The notes: generated by a model not told the origin, from the sequence alone. Positions 34,716-48,000 are shown, numbered from the stretch's first letter. The stretch is DNA of 64,000 bases from Pseudopithomyces maydicus (GCA_026873275.1 JANTUC010000004.1:682001-746000); one strand, 5' to 3'. Numbers and translations: made by a program.

Positions 34716-35770
34716 ATGGGCAAGGCCGGACGTTTCGCGTGCATCTTCACGCCTATGGCGATGACCATTGCGAGCTTGATCTGTCTCGTCATCGTCTTGT
34801 CGGGACAGGCCTACAACAAGAGCGAGATATCGCGGGGCTTGTACTTCTTCAAGGTGCGTTTGTGGCATTTCTTCAGCCTCGTGCTAGATGCAAACACAAG
34901 ATGCTAACATACCTCCCACAGGCCGACACAACTGGTTTCACAAAGGATCCCGATAATGTCCTCGACCATCTGCCCCAGGGCACAACCCCCAACAATGATC
35001 TGGTCAAGGCCATCCAGGGCGCCGCCTCCTCGGGCAACATGCGCGACATCTACCAGGTCGGCTTCTGGAACTACTGCGAGGCCGACCTCAAGGACGGCAA
35101 GGAGGAGAACTGGCACTGCGTCGACCGCCAGAACTACTTCTGGTTCAACCCGTTCGCCGTATGGAAGCTGGAGAACACATCCGTCCAGGCTGCCTTCCCC
35201 GATGACTTTAAGAACGGCATCGACGCCTACGAGAAGGTTTCCAAATGGATGTTCATCAGCTATATGCTCGCTTTGGTGTTGACCGTCGCTGAGGTCCTGG
35301 TTGGCATTTCCGCCATTTTCAGCAGGTGGGGAAGTTTGATCACCACCATTATCTCAACCGTGAGTCTGCCTCCACCGAAATACCACACTGGACTTTACTA
35401 ATATTTTTCGCAGGCGCAAACTCTCTTCATGATCGCCGCGGCGTCCACCTCTACCGCCCTCTACGGCTCTCTCATCTCCATTTTCCGCACCGTGCTCGAC
35501 CCGTACAACATCGAAGCCTCGTGGTCCTCACGCATGCTTTCCATCCTGTGGATCGGTGTCGCCTTCTCCATTGGCAGCGGCTTCTTCTGGCTCATCAGTG
35601 TTTGCTGCTGCTCTGGAAAGAGCGGCCACAAGAAGGTCATCGTCGAGAAGACTCCTTACACCTACGAGCGTGTGGCCTCCCCTTACATGGGTGCCAGCGG
35701 CAGCGCCCACCCCGCGGGTCACTCTGCGGCTGGTTCGGCGTACGAGCCGTACCGTGGTCAGCATGTCTAA
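34716..35770 (+). CDS. SUR7/PalI-family plasma membrane protein
   Basis: Four-helix integral membrane protein of the SUR7/PalI (claudin-like) family; yeast members mark eisosome/MCC domains and PalI acts in ambient-pH sensing. Exons are 34716-34853, 34922-35359 and 35414-35770, giving 310 residues. Helix 1 is FACIFTPMAMTIASLICLVI, followed by a large extracellular loop with the claudin-like signature GFWNYCE and a later WHC, giving the paired cysteines of the family. Three more helices lie at about residues 175-275, and a short cytosolic tail is rich in G, S, A and Y. Both introns are 54-68 bp with GCTAACAT and ACTAATAT branch sites. The exact subgroup (Sur7, Fmp45 or PalI) cannot be decided by eye; the length fits Sur7-like better than the long-tailed PalI. 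Confidence 0.88.
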
Positions 35771-36567
35771 GCTGGACAGCTCGAGAGACTGGCGTGGGCG
35801 TGTTGGAAACAATAGCAGAGTGCAATGCGGTAATCATTAATGATTGCGGATTTCGACGCGGGGATGATAAGTTGAGCAGGGTTCATGATTGGCATGATTT
35901 GTTTTATACATTGTTTATGTGGAGTGGTGGCTATACCATGGCAAGGTGGCGTTTTGGGAATAACATCGATACACTGGTACTTGGGATCTTAATCCTACCT
36001 CAAAAATATACTGCAAAGTTGTATGGCGAGGAAATCACTACTACTCATCTTATGCCATTACCTTGTGATTATGATTATGCAGGTGGTTCTGATCCTAATT
36101 CTGTTTTTTTTTGTCTTGCCATTACACTTACACCCAAGTCCTTCGAATACGCACAGGTGCGCACCAACACAAGCTGACCGCCGCCATGTGGAGCCGAAAG
36201 ATTAAATAATACAGCAAAAATCCCTTGGATGATTCCTTCGTAAGCTACTAACCCGTTCCTCGTTCGCAAAATTCTCTCGGTCGTGCTGCCGTGCGAGACA
36301 GATGCGACGGATGCGGATGAGGGTGCCACCGTCTCTTAGCACGGGCTTTACTTGAAGAGTGGGGCTCGACATGGGTCGGGGAATCGATGGACATGCTGAC
36401 GGGCGCGTGCGGGATGAGCAATCAAAAAGTACTGCTTTGGGACATCAGGCATACCGTAGACTGCGATTGGGAGGGTGATGTAGGATCAAGGAGAGGCGTG
36501 TATTGTCGAGGGGAATGTGCGAAGCACCAACAGATAGATTTTTATAGAACACGAACAGTACTCACGC
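35771..36567. other. Convergent 3' spacer
   Basis: About 800 bp between the Sur7-like gene and the hydrolase, whose 3' ends face each other. Contains AT-rich stretches and probable polyadenylation regions. No gene is supported. Confidence 0.6.
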
Positions 36568-38093
36568 CTATACATCTCCAACAAACGATGATTGAATGAC
36601 CCGAACGATATCAGCAGCATTTGAGATTGCAACTTCATGCCCCACTCCACGTATGACCTCCACTTCCATATTTTCCTCGCCCAAAACTACTGTGGCATCT
36701 TCCAAAAGCTCTCCAGCAACGATGATCGGGTCCGTCTCCCCAAGGACCATGTGTACCTTTTTCAATTTGCCAACACGGTTTTGTATGTTATCGCGGATGG
36801 CTGACCACCGCAACTGCTGCCCATGGATCGGGGCGTATCTAATCGCAGAGATGAATGCTGGGATGAAGCCTTGGTGATGTTGAATTTGCCAATCTACGAC
36901 TTGGGACGCGGTGCTGTTGGTGTGGGTTGGAAGAAGGAGATGATTACTTGTGGTATAGACTGCAGTACTCCTCAACCCACCTTTTGGCTCACTTTCTCTC
37001 ATGCTCCTGGAGTTTAGATTAGTGTCATTACTGTTGAGCGTAGCAGTACCAGTATCATGTTCTGGCTCGATCGTCCTTGACGTCTCTGGTCCAGTCCACA
37101 GCCTCCTCGCTACGAGGAGTTCAATGAGATTCTCTGGGAGAAACCCACTGGTCGAATAGAGTAACCTAGATTTCCAAGTAATATGCGAAGTGCGGATGAG
37201 TCCTCCTGGGGCGATGAGGACGAGGTTTTGGACTAGATTGGGGAAATGGGATGCAAAATCTGCCGCCAATGCACCACCGAGAGAATAGCCAACCTGTAGA
37301 GTCAGATGGAGTTTGCGCACTCTGTTTCAGGATCATACAAGAGAAAACGAGGTCCACGCTATTGGCGACGACTGCAAGCAAATGAAAATTTGAGCAGCGT
37401 AAAGCGCCGAATCATGGCGATGAGTCGTGGTTGAGGGTCCTGAACTGTAACCGCGACCAAAGAGGTCTTGGGTGGGGAGGGTGAGCTAGAATATGGAATG
37501 GGGATTTGAATGAGAGATCGAGGAGTCAAATTAAGGTATGGGTTGATGTGGACTTGTGTATCGGTGGGTGTAACAGGGACCTCGGGACGGCATCAAAGGT
37601 ATGACGGGAGGGACAGCGGTGGCACCTACCAAAGAGCATTACTCGGTGCCCTTTCCCCACAAGTTGATGGGCTAGGTCGGCCAATGCTATGCTCGGGGTC
37701 GAGATACCGTGAATAAGCAGCACCCTACGTCCGTCTTCTGGACCCCACTCGTACACCCGGGTGCTCCCTAGTGCGAGTGGACATCAATATCTCTCGTCCC
37801 GTCAACGATGCCTGGGGCCGAGGAGACTCACCGAGGGGCGAGCCAACATCTCGACGTCCCGGCAGCGGATCAGGCGGATAAGGCAGGGTTTGTGTCTCTT
37901 GGAGGGTGAGCCATGGCAGTGCAGTGTCTTTGGGCGAAAGTGTTATTTTGGGCTCATGGGTGGTGCTGAGCGGGCTGCTGATTGAGCGCAGATATGCCAG
38001 GGTGCCCAAACAAGCTGCGCCCGCCAGCAGACATGACGGAAGCAGAGAATATCCAGCCCGACGTGGTAGACAGTCCTGGAGGGCCAGGGCCAT
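36568..38093 (-). CDS. Membrane-anchored alpha/beta hydrolase
   Basis: Serine hydrolase of the alpha/beta-fold superfamily, substrate unknown; a lipase or esterase on a lipid substrate is likely. Exons are 38093-37832, 37767-37630, 37466-37339 and 37293-36568, giving 417 residues with all phases agreeing. A hydrophobic segment (LPSCLLAGAACLGTLAYL) near residues 17-34 is a probable signal anchor. The oxyanion motif LLIHGIS follows EWGPEDGRRV. The nucleophile elbow is GYSLGG, created exactly at the last splice join. The acid is probably Asp in GETDPII and the base His in GVGHEVA. A 50-60 residue polar insertion in the cap region (PETSRTIEPEHDTGT...) is low complexity. Divergent from the PAP2 phosphatase gene. 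The polar (GTAGTG)n repeat lies just upstream of the ATG and is probably 5' UTR. Confidence 0.85.
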
Positions 38094-38831
38094 GGCGAGG
38101 CCCGGTCGTCTGCTCGGCGGTACTGGTGGTTGTAGTGGTAGTGGTAGTGGTAGTGGTAGTGGTAGTGGTACACTGCACAGTGCTGCCAGCACCAGCCGCA
38201 GCCCGCAACGCTAACTGTGAATGGCCTTCTTCAACGCCACACCGAAGGACCCCGGGGCGCTTCCGGTATGCTTGCCGCTCCCGCATGCTAGCTGTACCTA
38301 CTTATGTACGTATGTAGCATGCGCGCGAGAAGCATCAGCTCTGCGCAGCTCTGCAGCCCGTCCACGGCGGATCGAGAGGGTTTGGGCTCGCGCAGCCCCA
38401 TACAAGACTCAACGAGGCATGGATTCGCGCCGCCGAGCAGCCAAGTTGCCCAGAGACTGGACGCTAAGCCGCTGGGTTGCGCGGTGCTGCACCCGTCAGC
38501 GGCCTCAGCCACGCTGGAATACAACTTGACACTGCCTAGCTCCTGTGGAGACGCTGATGGACAGGACCCCGGCCGAGCACTGCGACAAGAAGTGCTATTT
38601 TACACCTTCCCACCGCCCGCTCTTTTTGTTCCTTTTCGCACTCCCGCACCGCGCCGCGAGCGTCTCCTGTCCGACCCACCTTCGCTGGCCCAACCCCATC
38701 CCGCCCTCGACCTCTGCAGCAGCCCCCTTCTTCCCACAGGGCGTCGTTTTCCAGGAGCTGCATACGACGTGCGAGCCCGAGGAAGCTTCGGAGATTTTTT
38801 GCTGCAGGGCTGGATGCGGCACTGAGGAACC
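38094..38831. other. Shared divergent promoter of hydrolase and PAP2 phosphatase
   Basis: 738 bp between start codons, with a GTAGTG microsatellite at its left end. Open frames here are antisense or chance. It should drive both neighbouring genes. Confidence 0.6.
38132..38170. repeat. (GTAGTG)n microsatellite
   Basis: About six and a half perfect hexamer units lie 40 bp upstream of the hydrolase start codon on its template side. On the gene strand an ATG-less frame would read Pro-Leu repeats, so a coding role is unlikely. Confidence 0.9.
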
Positions 38832-40497
38832 ATGGACGAGTGGAGCACGAACAAGCTCCCTGAGCGGTTGCCCTTCTCCAAAAGCGCCTCCCCAAGCGCG
38901 TTATCTTCAGGTGCGGCCCGCCCTGGCTGCCAGAGCCCCGAGCCCCGAGCCCCTCCCCAGCACCAGAGCTAACGGTACCTGCTGCAGCTACATCCTCGAC
39001 TATGTTGTCATCCTGTGAGCTTCCTGCGCCTCTGCCGTGTCGCGCGACCTCCTTCCTAATCATCGCAGCGTCCTCCTCGCCGTTTTCATGATCGTCGACA
39101 AGATCGAGCCCTACCACCAGCCCTTTGCCCTCGAGAACTGGAGTCTCCGCTACCCCTACGCCGAGCATGAGCGCGTCACCGTCACCATGGCCGCCATCCT
39201 GGCCGTCGGCTGCCCCATCATCATCATCACCTTCTACACCATGGTCATAGACGGCATCTTCTCGCACCAGACGCCCATGCCCGCAGCCGGAAGAGGCGGC
39301 CTGAAGCGACTCACCGGCCGCTACAGGCTGAAGGATCGCCTTTGGGAACTGAATTGCGGCCTCCTGGGCCTCATGCTCAGTGTGGGCGCCGCCTTCACAA
39401 TCACCGGCGCCCTGAAAAATGCCATTGGCAAGCCCCGGCCGGACATTATCGATCGATGCAACCTGAAAAAGGAGCTCCTCGATGAATGGCACAACAACTA
39501 CCCCACCGTGAGAATGTTCACCGTCGCCGACTGCCAGCAAAGCGACAGCTACAAGCTGCAGGATGGATTCAAGAGCTTCCCTTCGGCGCACAGCAGCGGT
39601 TTGTCGCCCCTTGAATCTGTGCACATACATCCGTGTCTAATCGTTTCTAGTTTCTTTCGGTGGTTTGTTCTACCTCTCCATCTACCTGGCCGCCAAGCTT
39701 CACGTGCTCGATTCCAAGGGCGAGGTTTGGAAGTCCTTCATCGTCCTCGTACCCTCGCTCGGTGCCGCGCTCATTGCCGGAAGTCGCATCATGGATGCTC
39801 GCCACCACCCTTTCGATGTGCTGTCTGGCAGCTTGATGGGCATCTTGGTCGCATGGGGTTCTTACCGCCAATACTTCCCTCCTGTTTCAGAGTCGTGGCG
39901 CAAAGGACGTGCCTATCCCATCCGTGCGTGGGGCAAGGGCCCTGCTATGCCCCCGCCGGCCCCAGATGATGTACAGCCATTGCGCCCCTTACGTTCACAA
40001 ACCGATGAAGAGCAGGGAATATCGTCGTCAGTTCCAGCAGCCGAGGAGCACAATGGCAATGTTTTCCGGCAACAGATCTCACAATCGCAGAGACGAAGGC
40101 AGCAAGAGTTTGGTGGCATACAACCGAGCGATACGATGAGCTCTACCTACTCCCAAAAGGTCTCGGGATACCAAGGACAGCTCCCCGCTTCCAATCCATT
40201 TGCGAACCCCAGAGGCCGACATGATAATTACGAATATTCCTCGTCCGAGGACGACGACAACATTGAGTTGCAGCCTGCATATTCCTTGTCAGGGCGACCT
40301 TTAGCAGGCCAGCGCGGTGCCGCATACGATCCTGTTGCGGGGCGCATCACCGATACCGGGTACCATCCGCCGCAAGGCATCACGCCCACGCCCACACCCC
40401 CGCCTCCCATGAAGACAAACACGGGAGATATTGCGGAGGCCAGGGGGCGCCGCCGCCACCAGCACACGCTGCTGGCACGACTGCCACGCAGGTCTAA
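38832..40497 (+). CDS. PAP2-type lipid phosphate phosphatase (Dpp1/Lpp1-like)
   Basis: Integral membrane phosphatase expected to dephosphorylate diacylglycerol pyrophosphate, phosphatidate and related lipids. Exons are 38832-38910, 38988-39014, 39069-39598 and 39651-40497, giving 494 residues after two one-base corrections. The three PAP2 motifs are present: KNAIGKPRPD, SFPSAHSS (the last codon split by intron 3) and GSRIMDARHHPFDV. About six helices are predicted. The reading frame breaks twice, each time by -1 at a homopolymer: A4 at 38880-38883, where correction gives LPKRVIFSYILDY across introns 1 and 2, and G5 at 40443-40447, where correction gives GAPPPPAHAAG and a TAA at 40495. Uncorrected, the last frame runs to 40738 with sequence that does not look coding. 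With both corrections the coding length is exactly divisible by three. Confidence 0.88.
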
Positions 40498-41122
40498 GGG
40501 TTGTAATTTGCGGTGCATGCTTTGTAGGATCATAAAAGATTTTGATGTGTGTCTTTATGAGCCCCATTCAGCGCGTTGGATGAATATGCATGATGGGAGC
40601 CACGGGATAAGGCGTTTGGGGCGACTTGTAAACTTTTCACGGGTGGGGATGATTGTTTCTATAGCACCGACGACAGCTGGCAAACTGTTCTGTACATTGG
40701 TGTCGGGCTGGGTCAGGGATACAGGGGCGCCATGGTGAGGCGCCTTGCTTTCCAGGCGCCTAAAATTCAAATGTCGCCTTTTTCACATGCCCGCGAGCGT
40801 GCGGAGTCCGGTTCCACTTTGCATCCCCGATGACTGCTCGCCCCCTGGCCGCGTGGCTGGTGTGAGTGTGGCGCGCGCGCGGAGGTTTACTGTAAGAGCG
40901 GTTGACGTCGATCGGCAGGGATGCTGCCCCATAATTGTAGATTGCACATGCCCGCTTCGAGACATCCTCTCTGCATCGCCAAGTATCACTGTACCAGCAT
41001 CTCTCCACCACCTCTTGCGCCCGTGGCTGATATCTTGGACCTCCTTCGCAGCAGCTGCCCCGTCCGGCGACGATGCGCGCTCCTCGCAGCCGACGGTAGC
41101 ATACAACCGGCCGTCGCCCAGC
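40498..41122. other. Spacer and possible 5' exon region
   Basis: About 600 bp between the phosphatase stop and the first convincing codons of the next gene. An ATG at 40948 followed by a GTATCA donor could be a small first exon of the downstream gene, but I found no acceptor with matching phase. Confidence 0.45.
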
Positions 41123-44100
41123 ATGTCGGCCTCCAGCGAGGGGCGGCGCTCGACGTCGTCCATGCCCTCGATCACATCCTCGCCGACGCTGAACTCACTG
41201 TCTCCTGGAGCATATGCGGATAACGGGGAGGGAAGCTCATCGCAAACTTCGAGCCAGAACAGCCCAGGGAGGCGCACTAGGCAGGAGCAGGCGCTTTTGC
41301 ATGGCTCGGGGGCCCTCTGCAGGGAGACGCGGTCGGACAACGCGACTTCGCACAGCGGCAGCGGAGTCGCCGATCTGGAGGCTTCCTCCTGAACGCCGCC
41401 TTCTCGAGCGGACCAAGGAGCCGCCATTCACAACCCAGTGCGCATGCAAAGGACGCCAAAGGCAAGCACGCCCCGCATGCCGCAGATCGCATCCCGAGCG
41501 GCTCGCCCTTGTCACAGGAGGTCAGGATGGCAGATGCGGGGCCAGCGGATGTAGGACGCAGGGTCGACTCTGGCAACACGGAACAGCGTGCGACGGATCG
41601 TCTTCACGTCGCAAAGACGAGGGCTCCCGTTGCCCACGATGCGGAGCAGCATTCCGGTGCTATACCGTCGCAACCCTCCTTCGACCCGAGCCAGATCGTT
41701 CACATGGCTTTGAGTTTGAATGAGAGTCGAAAGAGAAACTTGAGTGCAGGCCTTCTGCTCGCTCCACAAGTCCATACTACGTCGGGAGCGCGTCGGGAGG
41801 GAAGCTTTCATAGTCCGGGCACCGGTGGCGGCCAGTTAAGACAATACTTGAACGAACAGCGAAGGGTGTCGAGGAACATATCCCCATTCGGCGATCGGTC
41901 TCCAGCGCGCCACATGTCCACGTCTACACAGCGCCAGGGGTCCATGCTATTTCAAGGCCAACAGAGCAGCATTAATCCAACTGAAGCTACATGGCGACGC
42001 GTGGAAAAGGCTCGTGATTTCATCGAGCGGCGGGTAGAATATTTGAGGCTCCTTCAGTATCTACCACCGCTCAAGCCCGATTCTACAGCACCCGGCAACT
42101 TCGTTGTCATGGCAAACAACGTCCCTGGGAGCCCACATGCACAGCTGACACGTGTGCCTTCGTACATGAACAGTCAATATGACCTTGGGCGGCCTTACAA
42201 TCCGCTGCAAGTATTACGCAACCGCCGAAGTAGAGCTCGGGAAAGGAGAAACTTTGAGCACCCTCCGGAGGAATTTACAAACGTGGAAGAAGTGCGAAAA
42301 TGGGTGAATGAGGTGGAGAAAGCCGCACAGTCACCTTCATATCGTCAGCTTGATCGAGTGGCGTTGCCGAGATTTCACGAGAATCATTCTAAGCCAGCTG
42401 AACCATCGAAGCCTTCCAGGCCTAACAAGGTTTGGATGTTCACCATCGAAGAGCTTCTTGCGGACGCACATTGGCTTGAGCATGGTGACAACAAGACTAT
42501 TGCTGAGGACCGCCATGGGCGCAAAATCTTCCCGCCGAAAGAGCCCCTGAAACAAGACTTCCTGTCAGCTCGCCCTAGCAAGGAGTACCCAGAGAAACGA
42601 AGAAGAAGCTGGGTAGATGGTTTGGTAGCAGAAAATCACAATACAACTGGCGACGAAAGTGAGCCTTTAAGTGAGCGTGGCCGCAAGCGAACGCTTTTGC
42701 CAAATTTTCGTGCAGAGAGCCCGAAACATAGGAAGCACAATTGGCTTGGAGCGAAACAACCGGCTGGTAGCTATACTGACTCTTCCGACTCTGATTCCGA
42801 CCTTGAGAAACATCGATCACGGAAGACTCAGAAAATGGTGGAAGGGGATAACGAGACCGGAGCGCTCAAGCTGAGGATGAAACACCTTATGGAAAGAGAG
42901 GCTCAAGAGACGCAAAGGGCTGAGACTCCTCTGCTTTTTACCCCTGATACGCCAAATAAGTGGGGTCAAGAGCATGCAGATGAACACGATGAAAAAGGCG
43001 TGCGAAGCTCTTTGGACGTTGTACCTTCGGATGGGTCCTATAGGGTGAACCTTGACGGTCTGAAGCTTCCTCCAACCCAACGCAATGACCCCGAGCTGTC
43101 ACGGGATCCGTCTAAAGACTACAGATCGTCATTTGAAGAGTTCGACAGTACGGCACCCAGTACACCGATTCATCCACGGCACTACCCCCATATTGACGGC
43201 GAGGTCTCTCCACCATTGAGTCGAAGTGGATCGTACAAAAAGCACAAGAAGAGCAAATTGGACTTCCTTCGTTCAGATGAACACAAAGCCAAACATGATC
43301 ACGATCACCTCAGACCAGGCTCGGCTGGCACAGACAAGAAACGTGGTTCTCGCAATGTCAGTGAAGAGGTTGAAGAAAGTACTGGCATAGGATCTGCAAT
43401 ATGGGCAGCGCCAGGGGCTGTCAAGAATTTCCTTGGACACCGTAAAAATGACAGCGTCAATAGTCTTGTCAGTCCCATAAAAGAGAAAGAGCGCAGAGAC
43501 ATGAAGGAACCGCCCTCGGCCGTCACCCGCTTTATCAAAGGTGTAAAAAGCGAGGGGTCCAAAGTAGGAGAGTTCATCTTCAGGAAAGACCGCCCTACAG
43601 AGGATTATGATTCTGATACAGCATCCGACCGCTTGACTGCTGCCGATTCCGAAACTGATGAAGAGACCAGTGGGTTCCACAGTAGGAAACGACCCAATCT
43701 TGCGCGAAGTACCACAACAGAAACAGTGGGTAGTTTAACATCGAAAAAGAACCACAACTACCATCTTGAACTTCCTTCGTTCCGCTCATCTTACCACAAC
43801 CAAGGCAAGATAGACGAGGACAGCGCCAGCGAACTATCAGATCACCATATTACCCGTCAAGCTCGTGAGCGGGCGAGAAACAAATCATCACGCTTTGAAA
43901 GACTCGCTCCCCCAGGCCTTGACCTCTCTCGCGTGTCCTCAGTATCTTCACGCTCACCCAGTCAGGAACGAATATCACAGCTTCTGGCCCAGCCGGGAGG
44001 TGTTGGTCACGCTGGTCTCCCAGTGACCTCCCTTACTCGATCCCATTTCTCTCGCGCCGGTAAAGAGGAGAGTGTGAGTCCCAAACGCAAGCCCTCTCGC

Positions 44101-44778
44101 CCGACGTTGGAAGGAAAGCGGCACTGGAGTATAACAGACTCAAACAACGACCTCTCCCGCCGGCCCGCGACCACCATCGTCTCACCCGCCGACATCGCCC
44201 GCGTGCGAGCCCTCTTTCTCTGTTCTGGTATCAAAGCCAAAGAAATTAGCCACCGCGCGATTGAAGTCCGCGAGGATCCCCCTTCGTTCCTCGTCAAGGC
44301 GGCAAAATCCGCGGACACGGACCTTTATGGTGTCAGCAGAAAAGAAGAACATGTTCTCGCTGCGCGCATCCTGACCACCGCCCTTGATACCCGTATACAA
44401 GAGCTGCAAGACACTGCCACGCAGTTTCGTGAAACCACTGTGGTGGCGCTGCAGTCTAGGATCACGGATTTGAGAGGAAAAGTAGAAACGGGCTTGTTTG
44501 CGAGAGTAAGGGAGGGTGGCGACGAAGCGCTCAAGACTAGCAGTTGGGTGAGTGCGGAGGCCCCGCTCACCGTGAAGCAGATTACGGACGATATTGATCA
44601 CATGATGAGGATGCGAAGGCGGCGTACGCGTTGGGTGAGGCGTGTTGGATGGACGCTGCTTGAATGGACGTTACTGGGTATCATGTGGTGTGCATGGTTG
44701 GTTGTTACCCTATCACGCGGGGTGGGCCGCATCGTGGGCTTTTTCTGGACGATTGTAAGATGGCTCTTGTGGTTTTGA
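41123..44778 (+). CDS. Tail-anchored fungal protein of unknown function
   Basis: I do not recognise a function. The frame-corrected model is one exon of about 1,218 residues; one base appears missing in the G5 run at 41308-41312, after which the frame continues RRSGGFLLNAAF. The start at 41123 (MSASSEGRRSTSS) is the first Met in the good frame, and an upstream exon is possible. A well-conserved-looking block lies at 41990-42610: a helix with RDFIERRVEYLRLLQYLPP, then RPYNPLQVLRNRRSRARERR, then WMFTIEELLADAHWLEHGD and RHGRKIFPPKEP. The middle is polar and charged, with a KKHKKSKLDF stretch. The end has basic residues (MRMRRRRTRWVRR) followed by one or two hydrophobic helices up to the stop, so the protein is probably C-terminally anchored with the bulk in the cytosol. 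Convergent with the GATA gene, 235 bp apart. Confidence 0.75.
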
Positions 44779-45013
44779 AGTTTGTCTCCAGGGTGTCTTT
44801 TTTTCAATATGTGTTTCATTGTTAAAGTGCTGGGGTTGACATGATGGAATGGCGTTGCTTGTGGTTGGACAGCAGAAGGAGTGGGATTGATACCATCATT
44901 CTTATGTCAGGAGAAGTGTTTGGCTGGAGTTGAATATGTACGATACATGTCACATTTGCTGGGTCTCTTTCCGCGAGATATAGTAGAATTTATAATGTAT
45001 AGTACAGCCACGT

Positions 45014-48000
45014 TCATAGTTTTTCTGCTTTCACGGCCAAATACGAAACAAATATCCCACAGGCCGTCACCATATACGCACTTATACCAAATGCACCTTG
45101 TACATCCATCCGGAAATGCGACCACAGGATACCAAAGATCAAACTTGCAAGAATGAAAACAACCATAACGGCAAGAGCGACTGCTTCATTGTCCCAGCCT
45201 TCTCGGTAGTCGATCCCCCACCCATCAGCGGGTTGGCGAGGCTTCCCATGCAGCTCTCCATGAGCACGCTTCGGAAGTTGATCCAGAATCCACGTGTCGA
45301 CCTCGCTGGCGCAAGACGGCGAGTTGAACATATGGGCCATATATTCGGGATCCACGGGTGGACATGTGCCAGGCGGGACAGGGACGCAATGATACTCGGC
45401 TTGTGGCCCTACACGATCTATTGGGGGGATGCACGTGCATGTCGATGAGTCGCATGTTGCATTGCGGCGCCGTACTTCGACGCTGCCATCTGGACAAATC
45501 GGTCAAATAAGTAAAATATTACGCATGTCAGAACCAGGGATGGTTGAATCAACTCACTTGAAGGCACCCGAAGTTTGACGAAAAATATACGCTTCACTCC
45601 ATTTATAGACAGAAAGCGTCGGATACGACCACGGTGGCTTGCAAAGTTCTTGCGCATGAAGAGAAACAGTTCATGATCCGATTTTATGTCCTCTACCCGG
45701 TCTTGGGAGAGTGACGTTCTGAAACGACCTGCGCGCATACAAGCCAGAAGATGAAGCATTCGTTGCTGCGGCGTACTGGAGTTGGGGGTCGGTGCGGTTG
45801 ACACAGTAGGTGATCCGTTATGTTGTGGCAACGATCCTTGGCTTGTTTGCTTTTTGAAGCCTGAGGCCAACTTCAAGATCATGTTTCGGAGTTGTAGCTG
45901 TAGTTGCTGGAAGGAGGTCGTTCCTCCCTTTGAGTTCGTAGGGCTGACAGGGGTCACGGTAACTTTGGAGCCGATGGAGCGCTGCATTCGAGCTACCAAG
46001 TCCTCGACACCTTTTTCTCGCAGCTCGACAACATTGCAAACAAAGGTCCTGGCGCACCGCTGGGTCTTGATTAGTCGTGAACTGTTCATGGATAGGAGTG
46101 TACTCACACATTGCCATCTTAACTGTACTATTCGGCGATACGAGGTAGACCTTGTCGTTTGAGAAGAGAATACTGGCATACTAAATTCGTTTTTTACATC
46201 AAGGACCCCAACGGATCTGCGGCGACTGCACTCGAACTTTACGCCTGATGACGGTCCGTTTCGTTCTGAACTGTTGGCCCTAGCTCGTCGCCATCTTGGC
46301 TCAGTATCGCGGAACATGCCCACGGGTGTGGTGTAGGAGAAAGAGTCATCATCAATAGGCATAGCGCAATTTAGTGATCCTCCAAGCAAGGCTTCGAATC
46401 GATTTTTATCAGAGGCATATTTTCCAATGAACGGCGTAGTTCTGGCCTCCTGTTCGTCCATTAAACCGGGCTCATCCTTGGAGATCGGATGCTCATCGAG
46501 CTCTGTGATAGCCGTAGATGCAGGCTTATCAACTTTGGACTGGGATTTCTTTGATGATGCAAATTTCTCAACGTTCTCCCGAAGTTGCTGAAAGGCTCCA
46601 CTTTCTACGAGAAAAGTGCTGAATACAGCCAAATCCTCAAATACGCTGTCATCGAACGTCTTTCCTTGCTCCTCTTCATCGGAGCTCTCTTCACTCTCGA
46701 CTTTGAGGTCTCCAACTACCGGTTGTGGGTTGCTATCCCCAAATCGGGAAACCACAGATTTTGCAAGCGATCTGGCTTGATAAGATACAAGACGAGCACC
46801 TAAATACTCTATCCGATCTTTAGCTTCTTTTTCAAGGTCATATGCGCACTGTTTGAACAGCCTTCTTAGGTTGCGCTCAAGTTTGGTAGGTCCTATTGCT
46901 GGATCCGCAAGAGCATGCAGGTACAGTGGCTTCAACACGGTATCATCCTGGAATATGACAATGAGCTTTTTGGTAGCGGTCATTATTTCGTCCGTCGTGA
47001 ATCCACTGTTTCTCGAGAAATCCGTGCCTGCAGATACAAGCGATTCAACCGAAAAGACGGAATCAGCGTAGGACGAGATGACTGAAATGTTGTCGTCTTC
47101 AGAACTCACGGTCTCCAGAGACTGGTTTGTGATAGGCTCGGAGCTCTGAGTTACTTCTAAGGATTCTTTCTTGCTCGCTGATTGCACCATGTCTATCAAT
47201 GATTGCACCAGGGAATATGGCGAAGGTTGCTCATCCAACACCTCGGTAGCTTTCACTTCGGACGATTCATCCAATTTGTCAACTAACTGGTCTTGGGTAT
47301 TTGACAGGGTGTTGGATGGCTCTTTGGGCTTTTCAGTCGTATCTTCTCGAGATTGTGGCTGCACAGAATTGCTGACCTCTTGCTCCAAAGTGGTGTTGGA
47401 CTTGTATGGAGGAGGCAGGATGTTCTCAAAAGAACTTAAACGTCCCGGTCTATCTTTCTGTTGTCTAAGATCTGGTATTACTTGTTGAATCTCCTCTGCC
47501 TCATTGTTTCTAGAGGGTTCTGGATCTTTTGCCATCGGAAGGGGATCTTTACCGAGATCTCGCGCTAGTTTTTCTTTTTCTTCTACGCATATTAGTGATA
47601 ACTTTGTACACTGCGTGAAAAACAACTCACCTCTCGCTTCCCGTATCTCCCGTGTACGGTTCGCTAGCGTTTGAATCTCGACTTTGGTCAGCACTCGCAA
47701 GACTATCACGCAATCGAGCCGCTCTTCAAAGCGTTCATGGGCCTCGTCTAGTGCTTGCGGATTGACAAGTCTCCGATCAATCTTAGTCCATCGAGCACCT
47801 TCAGGGATACTCTTGGCTGGTTCGCTTTCAAAAGAAGACAGTTCATCACGAACGGGCTTAGGATCCTCGGGTGTCTGTGCAATTGGTTCTTCGAGAACGC
47901 CTTTATTGGGTAGTTTGATCTGGCTATGAGCAGGTATCTTTTCGGAAGACAATGGTAGGGAGTAGTCTAGAGGGGTTGTTCGGGTTTCATGAGCAGGCAA

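Noticed and set aside
38880..38883. Programmed -1 ribosomal frameshift in the PAP2 gene
   Set aside because: No X XXY YYZ slippery heptamer or downstream structure is evident, and many unrelated genes in the window show the same kind of one-base loss.
38536..39630. 364-codon minus-strand ORF
   Set aside because: Antisense shadow of the PAP2 phosphatase exons.
40498..40738. 80-codon C-terminal extension of the PAP2 phosphatase
   Set aside because: Composition looks like a 3' UTR. Correcting the G5 run at 40443-40447 ends the protein naturally at 40497.
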